Part shown: piece after piece, positions 23,674 through 34,161 of the stretch | How the letters are laid out: each line of letters opens with the position of its first letter | Numbering within the stretch: the first letter of the stretch is position 1 | Assembly (NCBI GenBank): GCA_943704495.1 | Contig: CALSCR010000030.1 | Coordinates: 1-59,830, forward strand | DNA length: 59,830 nucleotides | Reading direction: 5' to 3' | Source: Pigoraptor chileana | Lineage: Eukaryota > Opisthokonta > Filasterea | Notes under the pieces: generated by a model | Seen by the model: only the letters and a program-made list of their open reading frames with translations | The model's database searches: none | What the model was told of the DNA's origin: nothing | Program-made: the position numbers and the translations under genes

Positions 23674-25709
23674 ATGAACGCCAGCATGGAACACAGCCCT
23701 GTGCAAGCGGCGATTCCAATGAGGCGTGGGTATTACCTTCTCTTTTACTGTGAATGCCATGTGCTTCCGGCTTTGAGAAGAGGGCGAAGTCGGCGTGCAT
23801 CCTCACAACACGCCAAACACATGCATGCCTGCGGTTGTTGACTAAGTCGGCGTGTATCCTCACAACACTCCAAACGTATGCATGTCTGCGGTTGTTGACT
23901 TAAGTGACTCATCCTGTTCCGCGCGCGCGTGTGGTGTGTGTTTGTTTGTATACTGTCGGGTGATATTCCGGCCCACATGGATGAGTAGGGAAGCGGCTTA
24001 CTACCGAAGATTATGAATCGTCCGTCTGGCCCACGCTTGCGCGCTTCTTTTCGCGTTTTATGGGCTGTGATGCACCGCCCTCTGCGCAGATGGTGACGCA
24101 AGCAGACCGGTGCTCACTTGCCGAACTCTACACGTGAGTGCAGAGGCCAGAGCGTCGAGACTAGAGTGCCTTCCAACCCTTTTTATTTTGCAAATAAGCG
24201 CCGTGATGTCGATGGGAGTCCGTCACTAAACTCGGATGAACACGCTCACCTACCACGCCTGCTGCAGCGAGGTGTACAAGTGTTGCTGCTTTGGGCTGAC
24301 GCGGCGGCTCCTGGACGACTTTTTTGGCGCGTGCTCGAAGCACTTTTGCGCCGTCGCCGATGTGCTTCAGGCTGCGAGCGTGGATCCGCCGTCCTTTGTG
24401 GCGCTGTTTACAAGTCACGTGGTCTCCATGGCAGCGCTCGCCGACCACCTTCCTCAGATATTCCAGTATTTGGTGGGTACGGGTTCTGTTGTGTGGCAAC
24501 GACAAATAGTCGTTATTGCTCGTCTCCGTCGCACGGTTTTTGATTCTCTCCTCGCTTGTCTCGACTGACTCGAGGATCTTTTGGCGTGATCAAGGAACAA
24601 CACAACAACAGAACAGCAACTGAGCATTGCGATTCCACTCGTTGAATTGCAACTCAACACACACACACACTCTACACGCACGATGCTTACCACGCAGGAC
24701 CGGGACTTCATGGTTCCAAAGCGGGCGACCACAGTTGCGGATGCATTCAGGGCGCAGTTTGACGCGTGCGTGATGGCGCGGGGTGGCAACGGGGAGACTC
24801 TGTTTGCTATTTTGCGAGCGTCGGCGGTCGGCGTTGTCAACATTGATATGCAGACGACGACAGCGTGCGTCCAGGGGCTCTACCGCATAGACAAGTGTAT
24901 GTGTATGCCTGTGTGTGTATGACTGTGTGTGTATGACTGTGTGTGTATGAATGTATGTGTGACTGTGTATGTGTGACTGTGTATGTATGACTGTCTGTGT
25001 ATGACTGTGTGTGTATGACTGTGTGTGTATGCCTGTGTGTATGCCTGTGCGTATGACTGTGTGTGTATGACTGTATATGACTGTGTGTGTATGCCTGTGC
25101 GTATGACTGTGTGTATGCCTTGTGTGCCCGTGCGTATGACTGTGTGTGTAAGCCTGTGCGTGTGACTGTGTATGACTGTGTGTGACTGTGCGAGTGATGG
25201 CCACTCCAGATGTAGTCGTCACGCACAATCACATCCACTGACTTTGTTTTATTGCCTCTCTTCCGCACCGTCCAGCCTATGCATCGTATGCGCCCACTTT
25301 GTTTGCGCGCATCATCCCGGCGTCCGTGGATGGGTCGCGGTCCCAGACCACCGCCCACGTGACCCATGGCACTCCGCCGGCCGCCGCTGCGGTTCCCCTC
25401 CGCGACGTCATCAAGGCCCGGATGCGCGCGTCGGCGTTGGCGCACGGCAATCGCAAGCGGCGGCCGTCATCCCCCGACGTACCAAACGAGCGCGCTGGGC
25501 CACGGTCCCGCATGGACGAAAACGACACAAACAGCAATGACAACGACTACGACTACGAGTACAGCGCCGTGCTTATTGGTGGTGCGCACTTGCACTCTGG
25601 CGCACACGGAGACAATGGCGAGGATCCAGTAGACGCGTCGGCAGAGGTTGCCGAATTTGTCGATGCGCACGCCGTGTTGGGCGGTGGCGAAGCAATGGAC
25701 GAGACGTGA
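23674..25709 (+). CDS. CACUL1: CACUL1-like protein (cullin N-terminal repeat only)
   Basis: Animal CACUL1 (CAC1) is a short cullin-related protein that binds CDK2 and promotes the G1/S step; it has cullin N-terminal repeats but no cullin-homology or neddylation region. Exons: 23674-23725, 23989-24133, 24268-24472, 24698-24896, 25276-25709; 344 residues, frame closed, against 369 in human. Matches include TTEDYESSVWPTLARFFSRF, LAELYTEVYKCCCFGLTRRL, DHLPQIFQYLDRDFMVPKR and QGLYRIDKSYASYAPTLFAR, the last close to human VKGLYTLRPEWVQMAPTLF. The C-terminal 110 residues are low-complexity, rich in Asp/Asn/Tyr then Gly/Ala. The first exon (MNASMEHSPVQAAIPMR) is tentative, chosen because its phase fits. 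Confidence 0.82.
23787..23901 (+). repeat. 57-base tandem duplication
   Basis: Two direct copies, 23787-23843 and 23844-23901, differ at only a few bases and start AAGTCGGCGTG. They lie in the first intron of the CACUL1-like gene and look like a recent duplication. Confidence 0.85.
24897..25195 (+). repeat. TG-rich minisatellite in a CACUL1 intron
   Basis: About 300 bases of a degenerate unit of roughly 10-14 bases, of the type TGTGTGTATGAC or TGTGTATGCC. It begins exactly at the intron's GTATGTG donor and fills most of intron 4. Confidence 0.9.
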
Positions 25710-25834
25710 ACAGGGCATTGCACACAAAATATTCCTTCTGGCCATCTCTACTGACAAACCACGTGCCGTGTGGCGTTCGTGTCGTCCCCTTCCCGCAAAA
25801 CCCGCGTCATAACTGATGACGTGCCGCTGTCGTC

Positions 25835-28434
25835 TCAATCGGACGCCATGCTGGATGCCCGGAGGTGCATGAGGCCGTGGCGTGCAGCCTCGTGTATCTT
25901 CTTGTCAAGGCTCCCTGCGACGCAGCAAAAGTGGCACGAGCACAAGGCCATTGAATGGGGTGCCATGCACGAGCGTCCCACAGCACTGCAAACTGAGCTG
26001 CCAAAGTGCATACCACAATCCGACCGATTGGCGAGCGGAATACACAGACAGGCGCAACAAGAAACAACACCCACATATCTTGTGTTGGCCTTTGATTGGG
26101 AGCTTGATCGGCAGGCTTTGTGGGTTTTCGCAGACAAACACATACAGTGACTCAGATTCGGCATCACCGTCGGATATCTGCAGTGAAGGATCCACAGGGC
26201 GAATTGCACAGAGGTTAATTGGTGTTATGCCTGATTATCGCGCAGTTGTGTACAGTCACGTGCGTCCTGGCAGAAGGCACCCACCGCACGCGCAAATTCG
26301 TCCCTTGTCAAGCAGTCGACCACGTCCACGCAGCCGAGAAGGCAGCCAGTCGGATACTCTGGGAATGCAAGTGTGGGGTCTGCAAGGGGCGCGGTGGCAG
26401 TGCAGCGTCAGTGGCAGGGGGACTGCGATGGTCATCAGCCATCACTAACGCACCACGGGCACGCCCTATATGATTGAGACAGATTTTAATAGTGAAAAGA
26501 GTGCGCCCGCCCACCTTTGCGCAGTTTTCGGTACTCATTCTGCACAGCCTCAATGACGTCGTCCGTGGGCTCTTTGGCAGCGGCCGCAATCCATAGGCGG
26601 CCGCGGTGCGACGAATACCAGGAACGACCCTTCATGGGGATAGATCGTGTGAGAGCGCATAAAAAGCGTGTTGTAGGAAAACAAGAGTGACGGCGGATAA
26701 CTGTGAAATGTTGCATGTTGCATGCACGCACAAGGCAGGCATGCGCTTACCTCGACCTGCTTGATTCCGCCGACCAGCAGCGACGCCCAGGGCTGGTGCA
26801 TAGAAAGGCACATTCCGCCGTCTGCCATCTCGCGCAACGCACGGTCTTGCACCCGCGACACGGGGGCCGAGTGAGCCGCGACTGCGCTCGTTGATGTCGA
26901 CGACGACGATAGCGCCGGTGTGGCGGCCGCGGGGCGCACCCACTTGGGCGCCTTTGCCTCCCCCGCAGACGGGCCCTTTGCGTCCTGCGAGACATAAACG
27001 GGCGCGGGCACTGCCGTCGTAAGGGCGCGGGGATCCACCGTCCCCGCACCGCGCGCAGCCTCCGCAACGAGAATTTCGGCCACCTCCGCAGCGGCGGCTG
27101 AATAGAGGTCGCAATCGGCACGCTCGTCGGGATCGTCCTCAGTCACGCGCCGTCCTGCGAAATCAAGTGTGACGCGTATCTCCTTTCGTGCCTGTATGCA
27201 ATGCGAGGAGTATCATGGTTTGGTGACCGAGATGCTTGCATGCACATAAAACGAACACACACATACACGCACACACCAGCGGTGCTACACCAGCACCAAT
27301 AAAAAAAGTTAACAGACCCAAAATTTAACAGACAGCCATCGAGACAGCTCTGCACACGAGAGTTACGCACCGCCTCCTTGCGCGCGCGCGCGTCGTCCTC
27401 GTACTTTTTAAGCGCCTTTCGCTGGTCTTCACTGAGCCAACGGTTTCCGTCGACCTGAAAGTAGTCCGACTCGTCATCGTACACGCGCGTGCGCTTGGCA
27501 CCCGACCGCGCGTACTCCAGCAGCCTGCCAGACCACCGGAACCACACACGCATAATGCAACCCAAATGATATGGATGAGAAACAACCACACAAACACATG
27601 CATCACCACTCCCGTGTTCACAAACCACAACGAAAAAACAAGCAAACAACAGCCCAAGACCAATCAACTGGTGAGTCAATCGCACCTATCGCGCAGTGCT
27701 TTCGCCTTTACAAGAGACTCGTCTGCATCAATGCCGCCGCCGTCAGCAAAGGTGCGCTCCAGCTTTTCTTTCAGTTTTTGCGACTTTTTCGAATTTCTGT
27801 CGATTATTTCACGCTGTTCGCGCGTGTAAACTGACTCTCCACAAAACACACAGGGCCCCGCGCCCTCCTGCTCGCACACAATTCGCCCGCAAGACCGGCA
27901 GTTGCCCACAAGAGCATGCTTTGATGCCTCACATTCGCATCGCTTGCGGCCACCATGAAGTCCGTCCCCAGCGAGTCTCCGCCCATCGTCGCTGTCAACA
28001 TTGACATATTTTGCTTTCTTCCCACCAGCCTGTCGAGCGGCCTGCTGCTGTGCCAACAGCTGCTGCTGCTGCTGCTGCTGTTGTTGTTGCTGTTGTTGTT
28101 GAATGTGTTGCATCTGCGTCTGCTGCTGCTGTGCCCCCTTGCCCCCCTTGCCGGCCATGTACACCTGCGTATCCTTTCCCGGCTTGACGTAGGCGCGGAT
28201 CTCACCCCCAGCACCCGAATCAATGACGCCCCCAAGACGCAACTGCAGCCGCCGCTCCAGCTCCGCAAGCACGGACAGAGCACCTGGCGTCGTGCCGAGG
28301 AGCTCGCGTGTGTGCCCCCGCAGCTGCTCCGCATTGTTGATGGACACAAGATGCCGCGCTATTTCAGCGCCCTCAAACCCCATCAGAGACGAGATTTCGC
28401 GAGCACACCACCGGAGAGTGTCATTCTCGGCCAT
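25835..28434 (-). CDS. TRIP4: TRIP4/ASC-1 transcription coactivator
   Basis: Subunit of the ASC-1 complex, a nuclear receptor coactivator also linked to ribosome rescue and alkylation repair with ASCC3. Exons in transcript order: 28434-27686, 27524-27371, 27191-26751, 26629-26515, 26379-26285, 26177-26075, 25914-25835; 578 residues, frame closed, against 581 in human. The N-terminal helical domain is followed by a glutamine tract. A C2HC5 zinc finger comes next (CECEASKHALVGNCRSCGRI, VCEQEGAGPCVFCG), then the linker YDDESDYFQVDGNRWLS. The C-terminal ASCH domain has GGMCLSMHQPWASLLVGGIK, EGRSWYSSHRGRLWIAAAAK, YPTGCLLGCVDVVDCLT and LPIKLPIKGQHKIWSLDKKI, all closely matching animal TRIP4. The Met at 28434 fits the family start. 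It shares a 426-base divergent promoter with PHGDH. Confidence 0.96.
28060..28102 (-). repeat. Glutamine tract in TRIP4
   Basis: A mixed CAG/CAA run encodes about 14 consecutive glutamines, flanked by more Gln-rich sequence, between the N-terminal domain and the zinc finger of TRIP4. Animal TRIP4 has a charged linker here. Confidence 0.9.
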
Positions 28435-28568
28435 TTTTAAAACGACAATATTCACTATCGGAACGTACAGGAGAGGGACTCTAATATGTTCAGTTTCAAA
28501 TAAGACATGGAAACCGGCGTCGTTCACGCAAGAACACGCAAGACACGAAGCGTTGCGTAAAGACCGGT

Positions 28569-28600
28569 GATCACGTGATCAAGAATAATCATCACGTGAT
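28569..28600. promoter_or_regulatory. Paired TCACGTGA E-boxes in a divergent promoter
   Basis: Two perfect palindromic E-boxes, TCACGTGA at 28571-28578 (inside GATCACGTGATC) and at 28592-28599, start 21 bases apart. They lie between TRIP4 (start 28434, minus) and PHGDH (start 28861, plus). This is the site preferred by MITF/TFE and USF factors. Confidence 0.6.
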
Positions 28601-28860
28601 CCGTGTTACCGTGCTGGGGCTAAAGCGAGCATCCGATTGGCTGGGAGCACGTGCCGCACATCGAGTGCAAGTCACTGCCGTCATGCTCCCACTTTATGCC
28701 GACAAGGGAGCCAGGAGGCTCCTCATTCTCTGCTGCATCCAAGAATCTATGCGAAGTGCACACTCTATGTTTAAGACCACGACAATTAGAGGGACAGGAA
28801 AACACACACTTTACAGCGCGATTCTTTGCTATTGTAATCAACAGATCCCCCCGAGCAAGA

Positions 28861-30955
28861 ATGTCCGCTCCAGTCACTCCCAGCAACGGCGCGACACACC
28901 CCACGCACTGCCATTTCAATGGGGAGACACACCTCAAAACGTCTTTCCCAAAGAACAAGATCAAGATCCTCCTTCTCGAGAACATTAATACGCTGGCCAT
29001 CAATATTCTCTTGAAAGAGGGCTTTGTGGTGAGTCCAAATTCGTTACACTCCTGTTTGCACCGCCTCTACCGATGGAATGCGCTGCCTGACTGCGATTTG
29101 TGTTGCCGGGCGTCCGATATACTTACAGGTGGATGCTGTGAAGGGCGCTTTGTCAGAAGATGAACTGAAGGAGCGCATCAAGGGTGTTCACGCGATAGGA
29201 ATCAGGTCGGTGCAGAGCAATTGTCTACAAGGTACTCTTTATCAATCACCTCGACATCCACTCATGTACGCAACACTTTTACGCTTCAGGAGCAAGACAC
29301 AAATCACAGAGGCTGTGTTGAAGAATGCCGATCGCCTGCTTGCCATCGGCTGCTTCTGCATCGGGACGGACCAAGTGGATCTTGCTGCGGCAGAGCGACA
29401 CGGGGTAATTGCGAGCTCATGTGGAGTATTTGTGGCGCATTTTTGGCACCTGCCCGCTGCTTCTCCTCTGACCCGCCTTGCTAATACTGCATGTTTTGGT
29501 GCACTTTGCAGATCCCCGTGTTCAATTCGCCGTTCATGAACAGCAGGAGTGTCGGTGGGTGGTTGCGATGGGCTCTCTCAGCGACGATCATGCACCTTCC
29601 TTGCTGTGTGATTTGAGTGGCAGTGCGCGCATCCTTCACTAACCCCTTTCGATTAACCGCCTTGTGATGTGCAGCGGAGCTGATGATTGCCGAGATCATC
29701 CTCCTCTCGCGCCAGCTCGGCGACCGCAACAAGGAAATGCACAGTGGCGAGTGGAACAAGGTGCCAACTTTGACTCTGTGTGTGTGTGCGTGCGTGTGTG
29801 CGTGTGTATGTGATTGGCTGTTTTTGGCAGAAGAGGACCCGTGTGTGGCTGTCCACGCGAAGGTCCATTGATTGTGCATCGCACTGTGCAACTACCTTGG
29901 TGCATTGGCTGACGACTGCTGCCGCTGTCCAGGTGTCCGCCAACTGCCACGAAGTGCGCGGAAAGACCCTCGGGATTGTCGGGTACGGCCATATTGGCTC
30001 GCAGTTGTCCGTTCTTGCAGAGTCCCTGGGCATGAAGGTCGTATTCCACGATGTTGTCAATGTGATGCCCCTTGGCAACAGCCGCCAGGAAGCGTCACTC
30101 GGCGACCTCCTCGCCGTCGCTGATTTCGTCTCGCTGCACGTGCCGGACACGCCTGAGACTGTGGGCATGATTGGGGCGGAGCAGATAGCGCGCATGCGGA
30201 AGGGGTCGTATCTCATCAACGCCAGCCGCGGGAAGGTTGTCGTCATTGAGGCCTTGCGCGACGCACTGAAGGCGGGCCACCTCGCGGGTGCTGCGGTTGA
30301 CGTGTACCCGACCGAGCCCCGCAACAACTGCAAGGACTGGACGTCACCGCTCATTGGCTGCCCAAACACACTGCTCACCCCCCACATTGGTAAGCGCTTT
30401 TCTCATATTGAATGTCGTCTATATCACAAATATGTAATGTCAGCGTGCATGCCGGCTCACTCTGCACTCGGTCCCGACCTCCCACTGTCGCAGGTGGCTC
30501 GACTGAGGAGGCACAAGAGAAGATCGGAGAGGAGGTGGCACACAAACTCGTCAAGCTCATCAACATTGGCAGCACTCATGGCGCCGTCAACTTCCCCAAC
30601 GTCGAAATCCCGTTCGTCAAGGATTCGCACCGGATTCTCAATACACACAAGAACGTTCCCGGTGTGCTCAAGGTGGGTCACGTGCCACGCGATTCAGCTG
30701 CTGCTGAAAATGGATGTCCTCCACCTAATACTAACCGCACGTTCGGCTGTTGATTGCGTGCTTTGCATTTTCTGTGTCATCATTATGCAGCAAATCAACG
30801 GCATTCTTGGAGACTACAACATTGTGCGCCAGTGGCTCGACACGACCCAGAACATCGGCTATCTTGTCATGGACGTGGAGCGCAACGCATCCAAGGACAT
30901 CAAGGATTCGATATCTAAGGTGGAAGCGAGCATCCGCACCCGCATCTTGTACTAA
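28861..30955 (+). CDS. PHGDH: D-3-phosphoglycerate dehydrogenase
   Basis: Cytosolic NAD-dependent enzyme that oxidises 3-phosphoglycerate to 3-phosphohydroxypyruvate, the first step of serine synthesis. Exons: 28861-29028, 29129-29205, 29290-29404, 29512-29554, 29675-29760, 29933-30389, 30494-30672, 30791-30955; 429 residues, frame closed. It matches the SerA/SER3 type: KNKIKILLLENINTLAINIL, AIGCFCIGTDQVDLAAAERH and NSPFMNSRSVAELMIAEIIL. The nucleotide-binding site follows (TLGIVGYGHIGSQLSVLAES), then MRKGSYLINASRGKVVVIEA and AGAAVDVYPTEP. The C-terminus is an ACT domain (about 360-429: VPGVLKQINGILGDYNIVRQ, IGYLVMDVERNAS), so serine feedback is likely. The length and the lack of the extra ASB domain place it with the bacterial/yeast type, unlike the longer human enzyme. 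Confidence 0.96.
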
Positions 30956-31247
30956 TGGGATATACCAACTGCGGCTGTGCTTGCGGCGGCGTATCGCGTG
31001 TTTGCGTTGGCCATTTGCTATTTGTTTCTAATTGTTGCGGGTTATTACGTCATACTGGAGTGTTACACATACTCCTTCATCGTGTCGCACAACTGCGTTG
31101 CGACAAGTGACGACGATATAGGCTTGCTTAAATACATTTAATCGCGCACACACCGCGCATATGCGACAGTCACTTCAGACAGTCGCCAGAGTACGTTATG
31201 TTTGTGTTGCAGGGCAAAGGAAGCTGTGCGGGTTGGGGCGCAGGACG

Positions 31248-32103
31248 TCACCGCCCGTCTTTTTGGCGGCGCTCCTCCTGGACAACAGCCTCGTGCAGCT
31301 GGGCGTTGGCGGCCATGAGGTGGCGGATGTATTGCGCCGCCTTTCTCAGTGTCTCGCCCTTGCTATTGTACAGGTTCTTCTCTCCAAAGGATTCGGGGAC
31401 GAGGCCTGTGAAAATCAAGACGGTACATGAAGCGTGTGAGCCATGTGGGAGGGTTGTTGTAGACTCATTGTCCTTTTTTTTACAAGCGTTGCTTTTGGAC
31501 AGACAGTGCGCCACACAGCAAGAGTAATGGGGTTGGCTCCAGTTACGCTCGCACAAACGGGCGCACAAACACACCTCCAAGTTCGATAATACGATCATTG
31601 ATGTTGTCCCTGCGCCTGCGCTCCACAGCGTTATGGCTGTCACGGCGCCGCTGCCTTCGGGGTGGCGCTCCTGTTGGGAAAGGCTTGGCGTCCGTCTTCA
31701 GATCCCATCCGCCCGCGGCAGGAAGTGAACCGGGCACGAGGCTCTCTGGCAGCATCAGTGAACGCGCATCCCAAGTGGAAAACGTCGCCGGGAGCGACTG
31801 GGACATGGGCGCCAACGAGCCATAATGGGCGGGCGATTCGGGATCCGATGCACTGGACGAATCAAGGGGGTCGTGGTCGAACGTGGCGAGGAGGCCGTCA
31901 AAGAAGTCGCCCTCGTGGCCCATGCCCATGCCCATACCCATACTGTCGTCAAACAGGCTGTCGAGGGGCTCCGTCTTGAAGGCGACGGCGCCGTCGGGGA
32001 TCGCCATTGGGTCGCACGACGGGGCGATCGCAATCGGCTTGTGCGGCCGCTGAGACCCCATCGATGCAGACCGACTGCGGGGAGCACGCGTGCAATTCAC
32101 CAT
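31248..32103 (-). CDS. bHLH transcription factor (MITF/TFE- or USF-like)
   Basis: Nuclear DNA-binding protein. Two exons: 32103-31575 and 31405-31248; 228 residues, frame closed. The N-terminal two thirds are an acidic, Ser/Pro-rich probable activation region with an MGMGMGMG run and the motif FKTEPLD. The bHLH runs about residues 150-215: a basic region RRRDSHNAVERRRRDNINDR with the His-Glu-Arg positions that read CACGTG, helix 1 (IIELGGLVPES), a loop, helix 2 (KGETLRKAAQYIRHLMAANA), then a short heptad-like tail. INDRI in helix 1 resembles MITF/TFE; the loop length also allows USF. A longer frame opens upstream (to 32274), but the Met at 32103 gives the more sensible start. The divergent spacer upstream has two reverse CCAAT boxes. 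Confidence 0.82.
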
Positions 32104-34161
32104 CTTGCTTGACTTTGAGGGCCTGGGGGCAATGGAGGTAACGCTATCGAGTCTTGTATGTGGCGGCGGTGGAATCGTTGGTTGGCGTTCCAAGACGGAG
32201 GAAGTAGAAAGTACAAATCGTTGCGACAGTCTTTGTCGATTTAAAGCTGGGAGAGGGATGCACGCGAACCGCACATATGCCCTGAGCTGCCAGATGTCTT
32301 CTGCAATCCTCCGTCTTTTCTGGCACCGTTTCGATTGCCTCGTGCATGCAGCCTTTTTGACTGCGGTGCATTCCTACTGTTCCTCGTGTTTCCAGGGCCT
32401 GTTCTCGAAAGCGCCCGCCGTAAAGTCGTAAAGCCGCCACCTTAGCTCTGCCGAGTGCGCAGAATGCTGCCACGATCAGTCACGAGCGCGCCAGTTGACC
32501 ATACATTGGCAATACACAGTGGCTGCTGCATGCAATCGGTGCCACCATGTGCCACAGACTAAAGAATCGAAAATTAGCGACGTCAGAGGCGGCTGCCTCC
32601 GATTGGCTGCGGCGGCTGTGCAGTGCGCCCATTGGCTGGCTCTTCCCCACTCGCCGAGTAGGTATGGGCCCGCTATGGGGCGCTGACCCCCACCCTACAC
32701 CGCACTCGATCGTACTGTGTCACAGCAGTCCGTCACTGTCATCGTAAGCAGTTGTGAGGCTTTCCTTATGCGCTCCGAAGCATCTTGTGGAACATGCATT
32801 GCAAACAGCTGGAGAAACTTCTGTCAAAAGCAGAACCGAAGCGAAATTGCCCAGTCTTTACTGCTCGCAATAGTGCACAAGAACTAAAATGATAGGCTTC
32901 TAAGGTCTACGTAAATACAATGGGGCGGGCACACGGTTCCTCCCGTCCGAAAGGCCAGGATGAACGGACATAGAATCAAATGGTGTCCGCAGAAATTCAA
33001 ACCATTGCAATAGAAAGTTCGAACAAACAGTTGACCCGATTGAAGTCCGCAGCTTATTTCCAAAACAATTGCTTTCATTTTCGTCATAGTCGTGGTGGAC
33101 CATGCTGCTCCATTGTGTTTGTGATAAGTGCGAGAAAATCGAGAAATGTGCCCACAGACACTCGCAGCAACCGTTCCTCGCTCGCAATAAAGTGGCTTCA
33201 TGAACGCAATGGATATGAAGGCGGCAAATGCGTTAAATTCATTTTTCATCAATAAAGGATCAATTAAAATTTCATCAATGATGAAAAAAATAGGTTGCAG
33301 CCGAAGTCAAATGTACCACAGGTGATCATGGACGTACAATGGCAAACAGACTCACGCAATTAGAAAATTATCGCGGACGGACAATGATTTGGACACTTCG
33401 CTTCTTCGGGGTTCCTTGTCGACAGACAATGTTCGACAGGCGATAGTTGCGTAGTGCGCAGATGGAAACGGCACTTCCAAGTGGCTGAAAGAATTTAACC
33501 CACACATGCAGAAATTCAGTTCATTTCCCCCACTTGGGTGCACAAGTCAAATCACTCTGCACAATCTCAGACAAAAACTCATGCGTCTTTCCGTGCCACA
33601 GCGACAATGCGACCAGCACAAAAAACACAAACAGCTTACAATTCACAAGCGGGCAGAGCCATGACCACAGCCGTATCTGTTACTGAATCCGCCATTTGCA
33701 TCGCAACTTGCTGGTTCACTGCAGCCATCCCTTTGCGATCTTCTTTATGAAAACAGACAGACGCGGGACAACGAGCCAGTCCGTGAAATATTTCCCCGAA
33801 ATCTCGGATATGTTAAATGCATTTAATTTACGCGAAACCTCGCTATTATTTTGTTGCTATGGACCACCACCGAATGATGACTCTCAATCTGTTTACTGCC
33901 CGCCGCAGAGACAGATAATCTTATTGAAAATAAGGCATGAATTGTATGTCGGATATGCGCTAATAACGGTTGCATTGTGTTGCGCTGCGAACAAACGAAA
34001 GCACTCTGCGGGCATGTGTGCGATATAAGAACGTCGGCGTGTGATGAAGAGGAGACTCGTACGCGTCAACTGCGACGCTTCCATTCGCCGTTCGTTGGCG
34101 TAAGGCCAAGTGAACCTGCACCATCTGCGTCCGTTCGGGGACTCCTTTGTGCCACACGGGA
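32104..34161. promoter_or_regulatory. Divergent spacer between the bHLH gene and the CNBD2-like gene
   Basis: A 2 kb head-to-head gap. GATTGGCTG near 32601 and CATTGGCTGG near 32630 are two reverse CCAAT boxes 29 bases apart, about 500 bases upstream of the bHLH start. From 32750 to 34100 the sequence is AT-rich, with no ORF of protein-like character, and I see nothing else in it. Confidence 0.4.

Noticed and set aside
27676-28527. Earlier start of TRIP4 at 28527
   Set aside because: The extra 31 residues have no family counterpart; the Met at 28434 aligns with the usual N-terminus.
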